A DNA stretch of 38,360 nucleotides from Candidatus Omnitrophota bacterium (GTDB lineage: Bacteria > Omnitrophota > Gorgyraeia > Velamenicoccales > Velamenicoccaceae): the NCBI GenBank assembly GCA_020052645.1, contig JAGVOQ010000018.1:1-38360 (forward strand). Direction: 5' to 3'. A program made the translations under genes and the position numbers. Position 1 is the first letter of the stretch. Each line of letters opens with the position of its first letter. Below, piece by piece: positions 17,231 to 25,006 of this stretch. Under the pieces are notes generated by a model. It did no database searches and was not told the DNA's origin. It was given only the letters and a program-made list of their open reading frames with translations.

Positions 17231-19261
17231 ATGACAACGATCCACAAAGATTTTCCAATTTGCCTCATAAGTTTTTTTAACGTTGATTTTGGCATTCGCT
17301 ACGTCAGCGCGTTTTTAAAGTCTAAAGGTTATCCAACCAAATTTATTTCTTTTCAACAGCAGCGCCTGCCTCTGTCTATTCTTGAAAATGATTATTTCGT
17401 CAATCCTGTTTTTAACCATAACCTTTTTCCGTCTCGGGACATCGAACTTCTTGGAAAACTTATCAAGGACATTAATCCCCGGCTGGTCGGTTTAAGCTTG
17501 GCCTCGGGTTCTTTTCGCACGGCGCAAGCTGTCACCTCCGAAATCAGAAAAAATACTCAGGCGCCTGTTGTTTGGGGCGGCATTCATCCAACATTGGCTC
17601 CTGAAGAATGTATCCCGTTTGCCGACGTGGTTTGTGTAGGCGAGGGGGAATTTCCCATGTGGGAATTGGCCGAAAAAATGCGTCTTAAGGAACCTGCCAC
17701 GAAAATTCAGAATCTTTGGATAAAAAAAGAAAATGGCATAATTGAAAAAAATGATCTTCGTCCGCTTATCGCTGATTTGGATTCTTTGCCTTTCGCGGAT
17801 TTTGTTAATGATGAAAATAAGTTCTTGATTGACAGCGGGAAGATTTACAAAGACCTGCAGGTGCATTCAGCAGGAAACGCCGGCGCTTTTCCCATGATGG
17901 CGTCTCGCGGCTGCATGTTTAGCTGTTCTTATTGCTGCAACAGCGTGTTCCGGAAAAAATTTGAAGGGCTTGGGTCGTATTTGCGCCGCCGTAGCGTAAA
18001 AAATATCATCGAAGAATTAAGGGCTGTTTTATCAACCGAAACAGTTTCAGCTGTTAAGTTTTGGGATGATGTTTTTACTTATGATGAGGCATGGGCCAAG
18101 GAATTCAATGATGTTTATGTCAAAGAAGTAGGTAAGTCTTTTGGCTGCTACGGCCATCCTAAGCACTCCAGCAGGGCAATTTTGAATCTTTTTGCAAATG
18201 CGGGGTTGGTCGAGGTGAATGTGGGCATTCAAAGCGGTAGCGAGAGGATTAGCCAGGGCCCCATGAATCGAACGCAGAAAAATTGTGATATCATTGATTT
18301 CGCCAATTTTTTACAAGATTCGAATATCCAAGCTAGATTTGATATTATTACAGACAATCCCATTGAAACAGATGAAGATCATGGCAAGGGCGTTGACCTT
18401 TTGTTAGAGTTGCCTCATCCTTACAATGTTCTGCTTTTTTCGATGTGCTATTTTCCGAAAACGCCTATGACTGAGGAGTTTTTGAAAAACGGCATTATCC
18501 GAGAAGACGATGTCGAAACTCGTACATCCAAATCCATAAATAATTTCCACACATTTTTGCCTTTTTCGAGGACCGAGAAAGATTTGTTTTGGAATTGTCT
18601 TACCGCTATGGCGGTCAGCAATGCTTTTCCAAAACCGTTTATCCGATTCTGTAAAAAGAATAAGTTTTTCAGAAAGCAGCCGAAACTGCTCGTTTTCTTA
18701 TTGTCGGTTTATATGCGGGTGCGGTATTACATTCGCTTTAAGATCCTTTTGCAAAAGAGGTATTTTTTAACCATTTTTAAAAATTATGAGCCCAGGTTTT
18801 TTCCTATTGAACTTTATACTTATCTTCAAGGTTATAGAGTTTTGTCGACGCATTGGGCCATAGACCATAGCTTGTTGCCTAAAGGTCAAAACGGTTCCTT
18901 GCTAAGCGAAAACGACAAACCTCGTTTTTGCCTAAAAATTAAAAGAAGAAAAATATACGTGGATATATTTAAGATACGCGTCATATTCGAGGCGAATGAA
19001 TTCAGAGTCAGAAAAATAAAATCAAAAGTTGCCTGGGCTGTTGACCTGCCGTATAAATTGCCTCCTGAGACGACCATTGACATCGAACTGGCCTATCCAA
19101 ACCTGATTATTAATATGAATGGAAAAAAACAGGTTTTAAGTCCTTTTTGCAACCAGATGGACGGTTTGAAAAAAGACACTTTGTATGTTTTAAAGCTTAA
19201 GCTTGCCCTTCCGTTTAATTTAATGCCGAACATTGTTAATCACGTATTATTTTACGCTTAA
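17231..19261 (+). CDS. B12-binding-type radical SAM protein with extra C-terminal domain
   Basis: About 676 aa. Residues ~1-165 look like the Rossmann B12-binding-like domain (FGIRYVSAFLKSKGYPTKF, VWGGIHPTLAPEE, VCVGEGEFPMWELAE). The radical SAM cluster motif is C228-x3-C232-x2-C235 in ASRGCMFSCSYCCNS; SFGCYGHPKHSSR and VEVNVGIQSGSERISQGP fit the TIM-barrel. No DxHxxG is seen, as in many relatives. The last ~120 residues (from CLKIKRRKIYVDIFKIRV) are beta-rich and not part of the usual fold; I do not recognise them. ATG 17231 is preferred to TTG 17222. Substrate unknown; lipid or glycan methylation is a common guess for this class. Confidence 0.8.
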   Translation: MTTIHKDFPICLISFFNVDFGIRYVSAFLKSKGYPTKFISFQQQRLPLSILENDYFVNPVFNHNLFPSRDIELLGKLIKDINPRLVGLSLASGSFRTAQAVTSEIRKNTQAPVVWGGIHPTLAPEECIPFADVVCVGEGEFPMWELAEKMRLKEPATKIQNLWIKKENGIIEKNDLRPLIADLDSLPFADFVNDENKFLIDSGKIYKDLQVHSAGNAGAFPMMASRGCMFSCSYCCNSVFRKKFEGLGSYLRRRSVKNIIEELRAVLSTETVSAVKFWDDVFTYDEAWAKEFNDVYVKEVGKSFGCYGHPKHSSRAILNLFANAGLVEVNVGIQSGSERISQGPMNRTQKNCDIIDFANFLQDSNIQARFDIITDNPIETDEDHGKGVDLLLELPHPYNVLLFSMCYFPKTPMTEEFLKNGIIREDDVETRTSKSINNFHTFLPFSRTEKDLFWNCLTAMAVSNAFPKPFIRFCKKNKFFRKQPKLLVFLLSVYMRVRYYIRFKILLQKRYFLTIFKNYEPRFFPIELYTYLQGYRVLSTHWAIDHSLLPKGQNGSLLSENDKPRFCLKIKRRKIYVDIFKIRVIFEANEFRVRKIKSKVAWAVDLPYKLPPETTIDIELAYPNLIINMNGKKQVLSPFCNQMDGLKKDTLYVLKLKLALPFNLMPNIVNHVLFYA

Positions 19262-19315
19262 AAAGCACCCTATTTTTAAATTCGGCGTTTTCGTCGGAAA
19301 ATCTTTACCATAGCC

Positions 19316-19430
19316 ATCAGGTTCATTTATACGTGTGTATGTTTTAGATATTAACAAAGAGGATCGTCAGGCAATCGCTAGGTTCGTTTCTTCAAATGAG
19401 CACAGGGAGCATATGCGCATCAAGTTTTAA
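19316..19430 (+). pseudogene. possible remnant of a PilZ-domain gene
   Basis: In the 328-nt gap before the TPR/SGNH gene one frame reads VYVLDINKEDRQAIARFV then SSNEHREHMRIKF and stops at 19428-19430. This resembles the end of a PilZ domain (compare LEFLNISSQDQEELKAFV in the intact PilZ gene at 29765). The frame is closed upstream by TAG and lacks an ATG, so it would be a decayed fragment. Confidence 0.35.
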
Positions 19431-19458
19431 CCGAGTATTTTGGTGAAACTTCATGACG

Positions 19459-19487
19459 AACTCCGTGGAATGATACGGAGTTTTTTA
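19459..19487 (+). terminator. rho-independent terminator
   Basis: ACTCCGT...ACGGAGT stem followed by TTTTTTATTG. It closes the region behind the radical SAM gene and isolates the TPR/SGNH gene, which has its own promoter. Confidence 0.75.
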
Positions 19488-19571
19488 TTGTCTTGTTTTC
19501 AAAGCGATGAGGGATGTTTTATGCGCTTAAAAAGATAAATCCATTGTTGTTCGCGCAAGAATGGTTCGCTA

Positions 19572-19580
19572 TGGTATAAT
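19572..19580 (+). promoter_or_regulatory. extended -10 promoter, probably leaderless transcript
   Basis: TGGTATAAT ends only 9 nt before ATG 19590, so transcription would start at or within a few bases of the start codon, leaving no room for a ribosome site. No good -35 is needed for an extended -10; TTGTTC at 19547 is too far (22-nt spacer). Confidence 0.6.
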
Positions 19581-19589
19581 TTAAAAAAT

Positions 19590-21572
19590 ATGAAAAATAA
19601 TCCATCGTCAGTTCAGAAAATAGCATTAATAACTTTCGGGATAGTGTTTTCTCTGGTCCTTTTGGAGCTGGGGTTGCGTTTCGGTGGTTTTGTTTTATTA
19701 TTGAACCGCGAGTATAGGAATTCAGTGTCAGCAAGGCAGGCAGGTGTTTATAAAATTATGTGTTTGGGAGAATCGACAACGCAAGGGCAGTACCCTGCAT
19801 TTTTGGAAAAGGCGTTGAACCGCAAGAAATGCAGAGTACCTTTTAGCGTTATTGATAAAGGTGTTGTTGGGACGACGTCGAGGACAATCATTGCGCAATT
19901 AGAAAGCAATCTCGCAGCAATTAAACCGGATTTGGTTGTTGTCATGATGGGTATTAACGACGGCGCCTACCACATGGTCTACAAAGAAGCCCCGGACTCA
20001 AAGCTCCCTTCTTTTTTAACTTCTTTAAAAATTTATAATTTTGCCCGTTGGCTTGCGATGCATGTTTTTGTAAAAGTGGGAAAACGCGGGTTGGGAGCTT
20101 TTGAAAAAATTAATCGTCAGAACGATGGGGCGGCGCAATTGCCTGACATAAAAGCAGACATTTTTAATGAAAGAAAACCGCAAGAGAAAGTAGATGAGAC
20201 TGGTTGCGCGATCAGAGATATAGACAGGGCCTATATCGAATTAGGCTGGGTGTATCGGGATCAGGGAAAAATTTCCCTTTCTCAGGCAGAACGATCTTAT
20301 GTGCGCGCCACAAAACTTAATCCCTCAGATGATCAGGCTTATATTGGATTGGCTCAGGTGTATCGGGAGCAGGGTCGTCTTCGGGAAGCGGAACAATGTT
20401 TTCAGAAAGCTCGTAAGCTTAACCCAAAAAATAATGTAAAGGGCTGGTCTCTCATCGAACGGGCTTGGGTTTATCGAGATGCCGGCCGGTTCTCTGAATC
20501 AGAAGAGCTTCTTAAGCAGGCTATTGAGTTTGCGCCGGATAATGAATGGGCCTATATTAATTTAGGCTGGGTGTATCGGGATGAAGGCCAGTACAGCGAA
20601 GCAGAAGAAGCGTTTAAGAAGGCTATTGAGATCAATCCGAAAAACAATTGGGCTTATATTAAGCTGGGGCAGGTGTATCGGGACGAGGGTAAACTTTCTT
20701 CGTCAGAAGCAGCAGCCGCATTCAAGAAATCAATAGAGCTTAACCCGGGCAATGATTGGGCCTATATTAATTTAGGGTGGGTGTATCGGGATGAGGGGAA
20801 ATATAATGAAGCTGAAGCTGCATTTGAAAAAGCTATTGCATTGAATCCAGGCAATAACGAGCCCTACTTGGGATTAGGATGGGTTTATAGTATTCAGTCC
20901 AAATTGTTGCTCGCGGAAACTGCATTTAAAAAAGCTTCAAGCTTTGGCCCTCCTAATGAAGATGCTTTTATCGGGCTGGGGCAGGTTTACAGGGATCAAG
21001 GTAAAATGGCCCTTGCTGAAGAGGCGTTCAAAAAAGCCATTGAGATCAACCCAAACAATGACGAAGCCTATATTAATCTAGGATGGTTTTACCGTAACAA
21101 TGGGAGGCTCGATCAGGCGGAAAAATTTCTTAAGATAGCCAATACACTCAATCCTAACTATGATCGGATTTATGGGTTGCTCGCGGCGCTTTATAAACAG
21201 ATGGGCAAGCCGGACTTAGAAAAAAAATATACGACGAGGGCGCAAGAGATGAGGAGCATTTTTTATAATCCTGTGACGATATCAAGTTACCGGCAGCTTA
21301 AAGAAATTTTGGACGCAAGAGGGATTCTGTTGGTTTGTGTGCAGTACCCCATGCATAGTGTCGCGCCGTTAAAAAAGATTTTTGAAGGTCAAAGCGACGT
21401 GTTCTTTGTGGATAATGAGAAAGTGTTTAAGGATGCCGTTAAAAAAGATGGGTATAAAGAATATTTTAATGATATGTTCGGCGGGGATTTTGGGCATTGC
21501 ACAGATGAGGGTAATAAGTTTTTGGCGGGCAATATCGCCAATGTTATTTTAAGTCAAGCGTTTCATTGCTAA
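19590..21572 (+). CDS. SGNH/GDSL hydrolase domain split by a TPR array, membrane-anchored
   Basis: 660 aa. A membrane segment (about 11-30) is followed by SGNH block I LGESTTQGQY (Ser62) and block III MMGINDGAY (Asn123). Then about ten TPR units occupy roughly residues 214-550, many with the repeated pattern AYINLGWVYRDEGKYNEAE. The C terminus has DFGHCTDEGN, where D633-x2-H636 matches SGNH block V. Thus the catalytic triad would be assembled from parts on both sides of the TPR array. Likely outside the membrane; relatives include acetyl-ester or glycan-modifying hydrolases. The TPR units are very alike at DNA level, pointing to recent expansion. Substrate unknown. Confidence 0.82.
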   Translation: MKNNPSSVQKIALITFGIVFSLVLLELGLRFGGFVLLLNREYRNSVSARQAGVYKIMCLGESTTQGQYPAFLEKALNRKKCRVPFSVIDKGVVGTTSRTIIAQLESNLAAIKPDLVVVMMGINDGAYHMVYKEAPDSKLPSFLTSLKIYNFARWLAMHVFVKVGKRGLGAFEKINRQNDGAAQLPDIKADIFNERKPQEKVDETGCAIRDIDRAYIELGWVYRDQGKISLSQAERSYVRATKLNPSDDQAYIGLAQVYREQGRLREAEQCFQKARKLNPKNNVKGWSLIERAWVYRDAGRFSESEELLKQAIEFAPDNEWAYINLGWVYRDEGQYSEAEEAFKKAIEINPKNNWAYIKLGQVYRDEGKLSSSEAAAAFKKSIELNPGNDWAYINLGWVYRDEGKYNEAEAAFEKAIALNPGNNEPYLGLGWVYSIQSKLLLAETAFKKASSFGPPNEDAFIGLGQVYRDQGKMALAEEAFKKAIEINPNNDEAYINLGWFYRNNGRLDQAEKFLKIANTLNPNYDRIYGLLAALYKQMGKPDLEKKYTTRAQEMRSIFYNPVTISSYRQLKEILDARGILLVCVQYPMHSVAPLKKIFEGQSDVFFVDNEKVFKDAVKKDGYKEYFNDMFGGDFGHCTDEGNKFLAGNIANVILSQAFHC

Positions 21573-21644
21573 CGGTTTAAAATTTAGCGGTTAAACCTAA
21601 AAACTGCTCGTCTAGTCATCTTTAAAGTTAAAACATCTTTCATG

Positions 21645-21673
21645 TTGAATATGTTTGAGGAAAATATTATAAT
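21645..21673 (+). promoter_or_regulatory. sigma-70 promoter for the small membrane protein
   Basis: TTGAAT (21645-21650), 17-nt spacer, TATAAT (21668-21673); the start codon is at 21729. Confidence 0.65.
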
Positions 21674-21728
21674 AATAAAAGAAGCTTCCTCAGGGATGTT
21701 CAACCGAAGCTAGAAAAAAGGTTAACGG

Positions 21729-21995
21729 ATGATATTTATTAAGCTGGTTTTATTGCTTTTGACGCTTACGTCATTTTTTCTAAGCGGAATTTTTCTTTTT
21801 GCTCCAAAAGTATTTTCAAGGATCGAAAAATTCATTGCGTCTGAATTTGGGATTGGCTCAAAAGTCGAAAGCCTGCTTGAGGGGGATATCGATTTGAATA
21901 TCTTTAATAAAATTATGTTCAAATTTAGGTTTTATTTTGGCCCCTTATTGATTTTATTATCGGGGTATGCGGTTGTCCTGGTAGTTCTTTTTTAA
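21729..21995 (+). CDS. small two-helix membrane protein
   Basis: 88 aa. Two hydrophobic segments, about residues 2-28 and 64-87, are separated by a charged middle with KVFSRIEKFIASEFGIG. No known family recognised. It has its own promoter (21645-21673) and terminator (22034-22066), so it is a single-gene unit. ATG 21729 has AACGG rather than a strong ribosome site in front. The clean transcription signals make a real gene likely; similar small proteins recur in environmental genomes as unknowns. Confidence 0.7.
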   Translation: MIFIKLVLLLLTLTSFFLSGIFLFAPKVFSRIEKFIASEFGIGSKVESLLEGDIDLNIFNKIMFKFRFYFGPLLILLSGYAVVLVVLF

Positions 21996-22033
21996 AGAAA
22001 CCCACGTATCTAAATGCTCGTTTTTATATGTAT

Positions 22034-22066
22034 AATCTCCGTAAGTAGTTACGGAGATTTTTTATT
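22034..22066 (+). terminator. rho-independent terminator
   Basis: ATCTCCGTAA-GTAG-TTACGGAGAT, 10-bp stem followed by TTTTTATTTATT. Confidence 0.85.
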
Positions 22067-22238
22067 TATTCCCCCCTGTTTGATTTCTAAATCTAATTTT
22101 AAAAAAATTTCTAAAAACTCGGATAGAGGAAGTGTCACGATCGCTCGGTAGCTCTTGTAGATATTTAAGCCTTTTTTGTTGAGAAAGCTCAGGCGCTTGT
22201 GTATTTAATCTAGTGGCTGGCTGTACAAGAAAACTTTT

Positions 22239-23261
22239 TCAAGGCTTTGGTTCTTCGTATATGAATTTGGCGTTGCAGTTTTTCCGGTATTCAGGAAAGT
22301 TGACAGGACACTGTCCTTGGCATGATCCTTGGACAATGAATTTTTTGAAGTCTTTTCTCACCTCAACCACACAATCTTTAAGCGGTTTTGAATGAATATT
22401 GCCGTAGGAATAGGGAACGGGCGGGCAGAAAGTGACATCTCCGGAAGGCATGACGCAGACATGATAGCGCCCTCCTCCGGTACAGATATCTTTTTCAGAG
22501 GAAAATTCAAAATTCAAATTGGGCAGGTATCGAAACCTTTTTCTATACATATTTCTTTCTAAAGCGGTGAGGTTCTCGTCAAATCTGTTGAAAAAATTTC
22601 CCGACAAAAGCGGCAGATAGGAATAGACGCCGTCGACGCCGAGCTGTTTCCCTAATTTTGCGATGCCTTCTATTTCTTCGGAGTTGCTTCTTGAAATATA
22701 CGTCCAAATGGCTGTTGTGATGCCGCGAGCTTTTGCCAGGCGTATGCCGTTGACCGCTTTGTCAAAACATCCCGGGACGCCTCTTAAATGGTCATGCCGC
22801 TCGGGGTTGGCGCTATCGATGGAGACAAATAAAGAATTAATGCCTGCCTTAACGAGTTCGTTGATTTTCTTTTCATCCAAAAGAATTCCGTTCGTCGTTA
22901 TGGCTGTCGCCAGATTTTTTGATTGAGCATAGCTTAGTATTTGAAGGGCATCTTTGCGCATGAGAAATTCTCCGCTGCAAAAAATAACAAGGTACCCCTT
23001 AAGCTTATGAAATTGGTCGATAATGTTTTTGACCTGATCTGTTGAGAGTGAATGTTTGAATTTTTCGTGCGTGAATTTTTCATAACAATGGACGCAATTC
23101 GCATTGCATTCATGAGAAGGGCAGATAAAGATCGTTTGAAGGACGAATCCAAAGGAAGAGAAGTGGAAGCCCCGCAGGTGTCTCAATAATTGTTTTGGGC
23201 GCAGCCTGCCGAAATAACTAAAACAATAGGGAGAATTGAGAAAGTAATCGTACATGCCCAT
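22239..23261 (-). CDS. radical SAM protein with SPASM-like C terminus
   Basis: 340 aa and the only convincing minus-strand gene. The cluster motif is C-x3-C-x2-C in CNANCVHCYEKF; FCSGEFLMRKD replaces the usual GGEP loop, and TTAITTNG-like AITTNGILLDEKK and SLFVSIDSANPERHD follow. The C terminus is cysteine-rich (DICTGGGRYHVCV, VTFCPPVPYSYGN, GSCQGQCPVNFPEYRKNC), a SPASM/Twitch arrangement holding auxiliary FeS clusters. Such enzymes modify peptides or other small substrates; no precursor peptide is evident beside it. The start ATG at 23261 has GGAG five bases upstream. A leader hairpin (AAGAGC/GCTCTT, about 23288-23314) precedes it. Confidence 0.85.
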   Translation of the reverse strand: MGMYDYFLNSPYCFSYFGRLRPKQLLRHLRGFHFSSFGFVLQTIFICPSHECNANCVHCYEKFTHEKFKHSLSTDQVKNIIDQFHKLKGYLVIFCSGEFLMRKDALQILSYAQSKNLATAITTNGILLDEKKINELVKAGINSLFVSIDSANPERHDHLRGVPGCFDKAVNGIRLAKARGITTAIWTYISRSNSEEIEGIAKLGKQLGVDGVYSYLPLLSGNFFNRFDENLTALERNMYRKRFRYLPNLNFEFSSEKDICTGGGRYHVCVMPSGDVTFCPPVPYSYGNIHSKPLKDCVVEVRKDFKKFIVQGSCQGQCPVNFPEYRKNCNAKFIYEEPKP

Positions 23262-23374
23262 AAAGACTCCGATTTTTATTTTAAATCAAGAGCGTATTTG
23301 ACGTAGCTCTTTTATGTTGTTTTATTTCTCCTATGATAGAGCAATGTTCTAAAGTTTTCAAGGATTTTTAGGCA

Positions 23375-23408
23375 AAAGGGAGCCTTTTTTAAAAGATGGG
23401 CATCTTTT
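23375..23408. repeat. two short hairpins in the divergent gap
   Basis: AAAAGG-GAG-CCTTTT and AAAAGATG-GG-CATCTTTT lie back to back. The 549-nt gap 23262-23810 otherwise has a TGTATAAT box at about 23460 and the two larger hairpins at 23649 and 23728; no gene is seen. Confidence 0.5.
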
Positions 23409-23648
23409 GAAATTGCTAAAAACCGCTTCCCCTTTTTGTTTATGATTTTATAAGAGGTGGTGTATAATTAAAAAAAGAAAATACATTGTTTAGCGGGTTT
23501 TTGTCGTTTGCGGTTTTAGGCAAAGCCTGTTGAAATTACGCTTGTCAGAATTCATCGAGGATATTACAATAGAGAGCACAAACAAGCATTCTAATTAAAA
23601 GCGCGAAATAAAGTCGTGATGATATCTCGTTGAAATTCATTAAATCGT

Positions 23649-23703
23649 CATATTGCCCTGGCCTCGACGCAGGATGTTATCGCGTCTCGGCACGGGCAAT
23701 ATG
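23649..23703. repeat. tRNA-adjacent hairpin repeat, copy 1
   Basis: Outer stem CATATTGCCC pairs with GGGCAATATG (10 bp). An inner stem GCC..GACGC/GCGTC..GGC encloses a loop starting AGGA. The first 12 bases CATATTGCCCTG are identical to the 5' boundary of the tRNA-Gln (23806-23817). Confidence 0.75.
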
Positions 23704-23727
23704 AGAGGATGTAGCCTAAATAATAGT

Positions 23728-23781
23728 CATATTGCTCTGCCCTACGCACAGGACGCTTCGTGCTTTAGGACGGGCAATATG
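23728..23781. repeat. tRNA-adjacent hairpin repeat, copy 2
   Basis: Outer stem CATATTGCTC with GGGCAATATG; inner stem CCTA.GCAC/GTGC..TAGG differs in sequence from copy 1 but is again paired, and the loop again begins AGGA. The covarying inner stem points to a folded RNA or DNA form. Confidence 0.75.
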
Positions 23782-23810
23782 CAAAGAAAAATTACCTTTA
23801 ATATACATAT

Positions 23811-23885
23811 TGCCCTGTCGTCTAATCGGTAGGACTTCAGATTCTGGATCTGAGTATTTTGGTTCGAGTCCAAACGGGGCAGCCA
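23811..23885 (+). tRNA. tRNA-Gln (anticodon CUG), CCA encoded
   Basis: Full cloverleaf: acceptor TGCCCTG/CGGGGCA with one G-U pair, D arm GTC...GAC, anticodon stem TCAGA/TCTGA with loop TTCTGGA (anticodon CTG), T arm TTTGG-TTCGAGT-CCAAA, discriminator G and encoded CCA. It decodes CAG. Its 3' part (23868-23882) is repeated at the junctions of the downstream array, so this gene looks like the original insertion target. An isolated single tRNA with its own terminator. Confidence 0.97.
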
Positions 23886-23926
23886 TTAAAAAAAACCTCC
23901 CATTTTTTGGGGGGTTTTTTTAATGG
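23883..23926 (+). terminator. terminator of the tRNA gene
   Basis: CCATTAAAAAAA pairs with TTTTTTTAATGG around ACCTCCC/GGGGGG; the stem includes the encoded CCA, and T-tract is part of the 3' arm. Confidence 0.7.
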
Positions 23927-23962
23927 TTTGATTTTTCGTTTGGACGAGAACCAAAAAAGAGG

Positions 23963-23999
23963 ATACTTAAGGAGAAAAGACCGTTTTCTCCTTAAGTAT
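23963..23999. repeat. 16-bp perfect inverted repeat
   Basis: ATACTTAAGGAGAAAA and TTTTCTCCTTAAGTAT separated by 5 nt. It contains a GGAG sequence. It lies in the gene-free first module (23886-24123), which also holds GGGGAACC/GGTTCCCC and GGGCCGAAGGCCC hairpins. Confidence 0.8.
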
Positions 24000-24123
24000 G
24001 TCGTTTGCTTGCTAAGGAGGGGTTGACAGCGGAGCCGTAGGCGTAGCGCCAGAAGGGGAACCATTGGGTTCCCCTATGGGGAGGAGCGATAGCGACGACT
24101 GGTTCTAGGGCCGAAGGCCCGGA

Positions 24124-24138
24124 GTCCAAACGGGGCAG
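24124..24138 (+). repeat. array junction 1: tRNA-Gln 3'-end core
   Basis: GTCCAAACGGGGCAG, identical to tRNA positions 23868-23882 (17 bases match if GA before it is counted). The following 21 bases are also identical to those after junction 2. Confidence 0.9.
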
Positions 24139-24150
24139 TTTTATTTTCTT

Positions 24151-24187
24151 AACCCTCTGCGAGTGAAATACTTGCAGAGGGTTTTTG
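24151..24187 (+). terminator. array hairpin element 1 (15-nt conserved loop)
   Basis: CCCTCTG (24153-24159) and CAGAGGG (24175-24181) enclose 15 nt, CGAGTGAAATACTTG, and TTTTTG follows, so it can act as a terminator. Comparable elements lie at 24925, 27035, 27701 and 29697, all with 15-nt loops. Confidence 0.8.
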
Positions 24188-24212
24188 TTTGTTGTTATTT
24201 GAATAGTGATGA

Positions 24213-24235
24213 TATAATTGAATCAATATGGAGGG
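24213..24235 (+). promoter_or_regulatory. -10 box and ribosome site of module-1 gene
   Basis: TATAAT at 24213-24218 and GGAGGG at 24230-24235, five bases before ATG 24241; this fixes the start. The first transcribed bases would lie only about 15 nt before the ATG. Confidence 0.55.
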
Positions 24236-24240
24236 ATAAC

Positions 24241-24861
24241 ATGTTAACTTTAGAATTGAATATTGGAATGGCATCGAAGTATTTTATAACTGATCTCGAC
24301 CGGTCTATTGCTGTAATCGAAAATCCCTTTCTTTTTCTTTCAAAAGAAAGGATAGGCATAAGCTTATTGGCTGGAAATTTAGCAAAAATTTATAATAATA
24401 TGACTCATCCAGTGATTTTCGATAAAGGTAAATTGGGGGCCGATAAATTTGAAATATTTTTAAATGACCTTGTTAATGCGGGACTGGATCAATGCAAGTC
24501 TTCAGTATCGCCAATGACATTTGATCGGCCTATTTTGATCGTGTCCAATAGCATCGATAAAATGGCTCTTGTGGCCATGAAAATATTAAAGATCAGAGGG
24601 ATATGCCAGCTCTTGGCCATCGATGTTTCTACATTAGAACACGATGAAACTATTTTTAGATTAGAAATGGAATTAAGGACCCAAGAATTTTATAAAGATG
24701 AAGCTCTGCAACTTTATAAAACGGTGAAGGGTTTGAGTGCGGTTTGTGGCATCAACAAGGCGATTCTATCCAATGAGCTAAAGATTAAACAAATAATCTC
24801 GAAATATCCGGATATGGCGATGAAGTTTGATGAAAAAACTATGCCTGAGCCTTTGAAGTAG
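24241..24861 (+). CDS. hypothetical protein of array module 1
   Basis: 206 aa, soluble, no signal or membrane segment. I recognise no family. Parts of it: an N-terminal TLELNIGMASKYFITDLDRS, a central beta-alpha stretch DRPILIVSNSIDKMALVAMK that looks like a nucleotide-binding-fold strand-loop-helix, and a helical C terminus with several Lys/Glu. The start ATG 24241 is fixed by GGAGGG; a longer in-frame ATG at 24163 lies inside the hairpin element and is not credible. It is the only gene between junctions 1 and 2. Cargo genes of unknown function are typical of mobile cassette arrays. Confidence 0.7.
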   Translation: MLTLELNIGMASKYFITDLDRSIAVIENPFLFLSKERIGISLLAGNLAKIYNNMTHPVIFDKGKLGADKFEIFLNDLVNAGLDQCKSSVSPMTFDRPILIVSNSIDKMALVAMKILKIRGICQLLAIDVSTLEHDETIFRLEMELRTQEFYKDEALQLYKTVKGLSAVCGINKAILSNELKIKQIISKYPDMAMKFDEKTMPEPLK

Positions 24862-24895
24862 CGCAATTTCCCAAGTATAGCCAGTTGCGAAGCTC

Positions 24896-24910
24896 GTCCA
24901 AACGGGGCAG
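24896..24910 (+). repeat. array junction 2: tRNA-Gln 3'-end core
   Basis: GTCCAAACGGGGCAG identical to the tRNA. Preceded by GCCAGTTGCGAAGCTC (24880-24895), which recurs at junction 3 with one change. With what follows, 36 nt (24896-24931) are identical to 24124-24159. Confidence 0.92.
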
Positions 24911-24922
24911 TTTTATTTTCTT

Positions 24923-24957
24923 AACCCTCTGTGATAGAATATATTGCAGAGGGTTTT
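24923..24957 (+). terminator. array hairpin element 2 (15-nt conserved loop)
   Basis: CCCTCTG (24925-24931), 15-nt loop TGATAGAATATATTG, CAGAGGG (24947-24953), then TTTT. Confidence 0.8.
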
Positions 24958-25006
24958 AGTTTACTATTTTGAAATGGAGTTATAATTTAACGAAAGGAAG
25001 AAAGGT

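Noticed and set aside
22213-22395. Short + strand frame at the end of the SPASM gene
   Set aside because: Antisense to the conserved cysteine-rich C terminus of that gene.
23640-23885. CRISPR array suggested by the three spaced CATATTGC repeats
   Set aside because: Only three copies, each part of its own hairpin or the tRNA, spacings unlike spacers, no cas genes.
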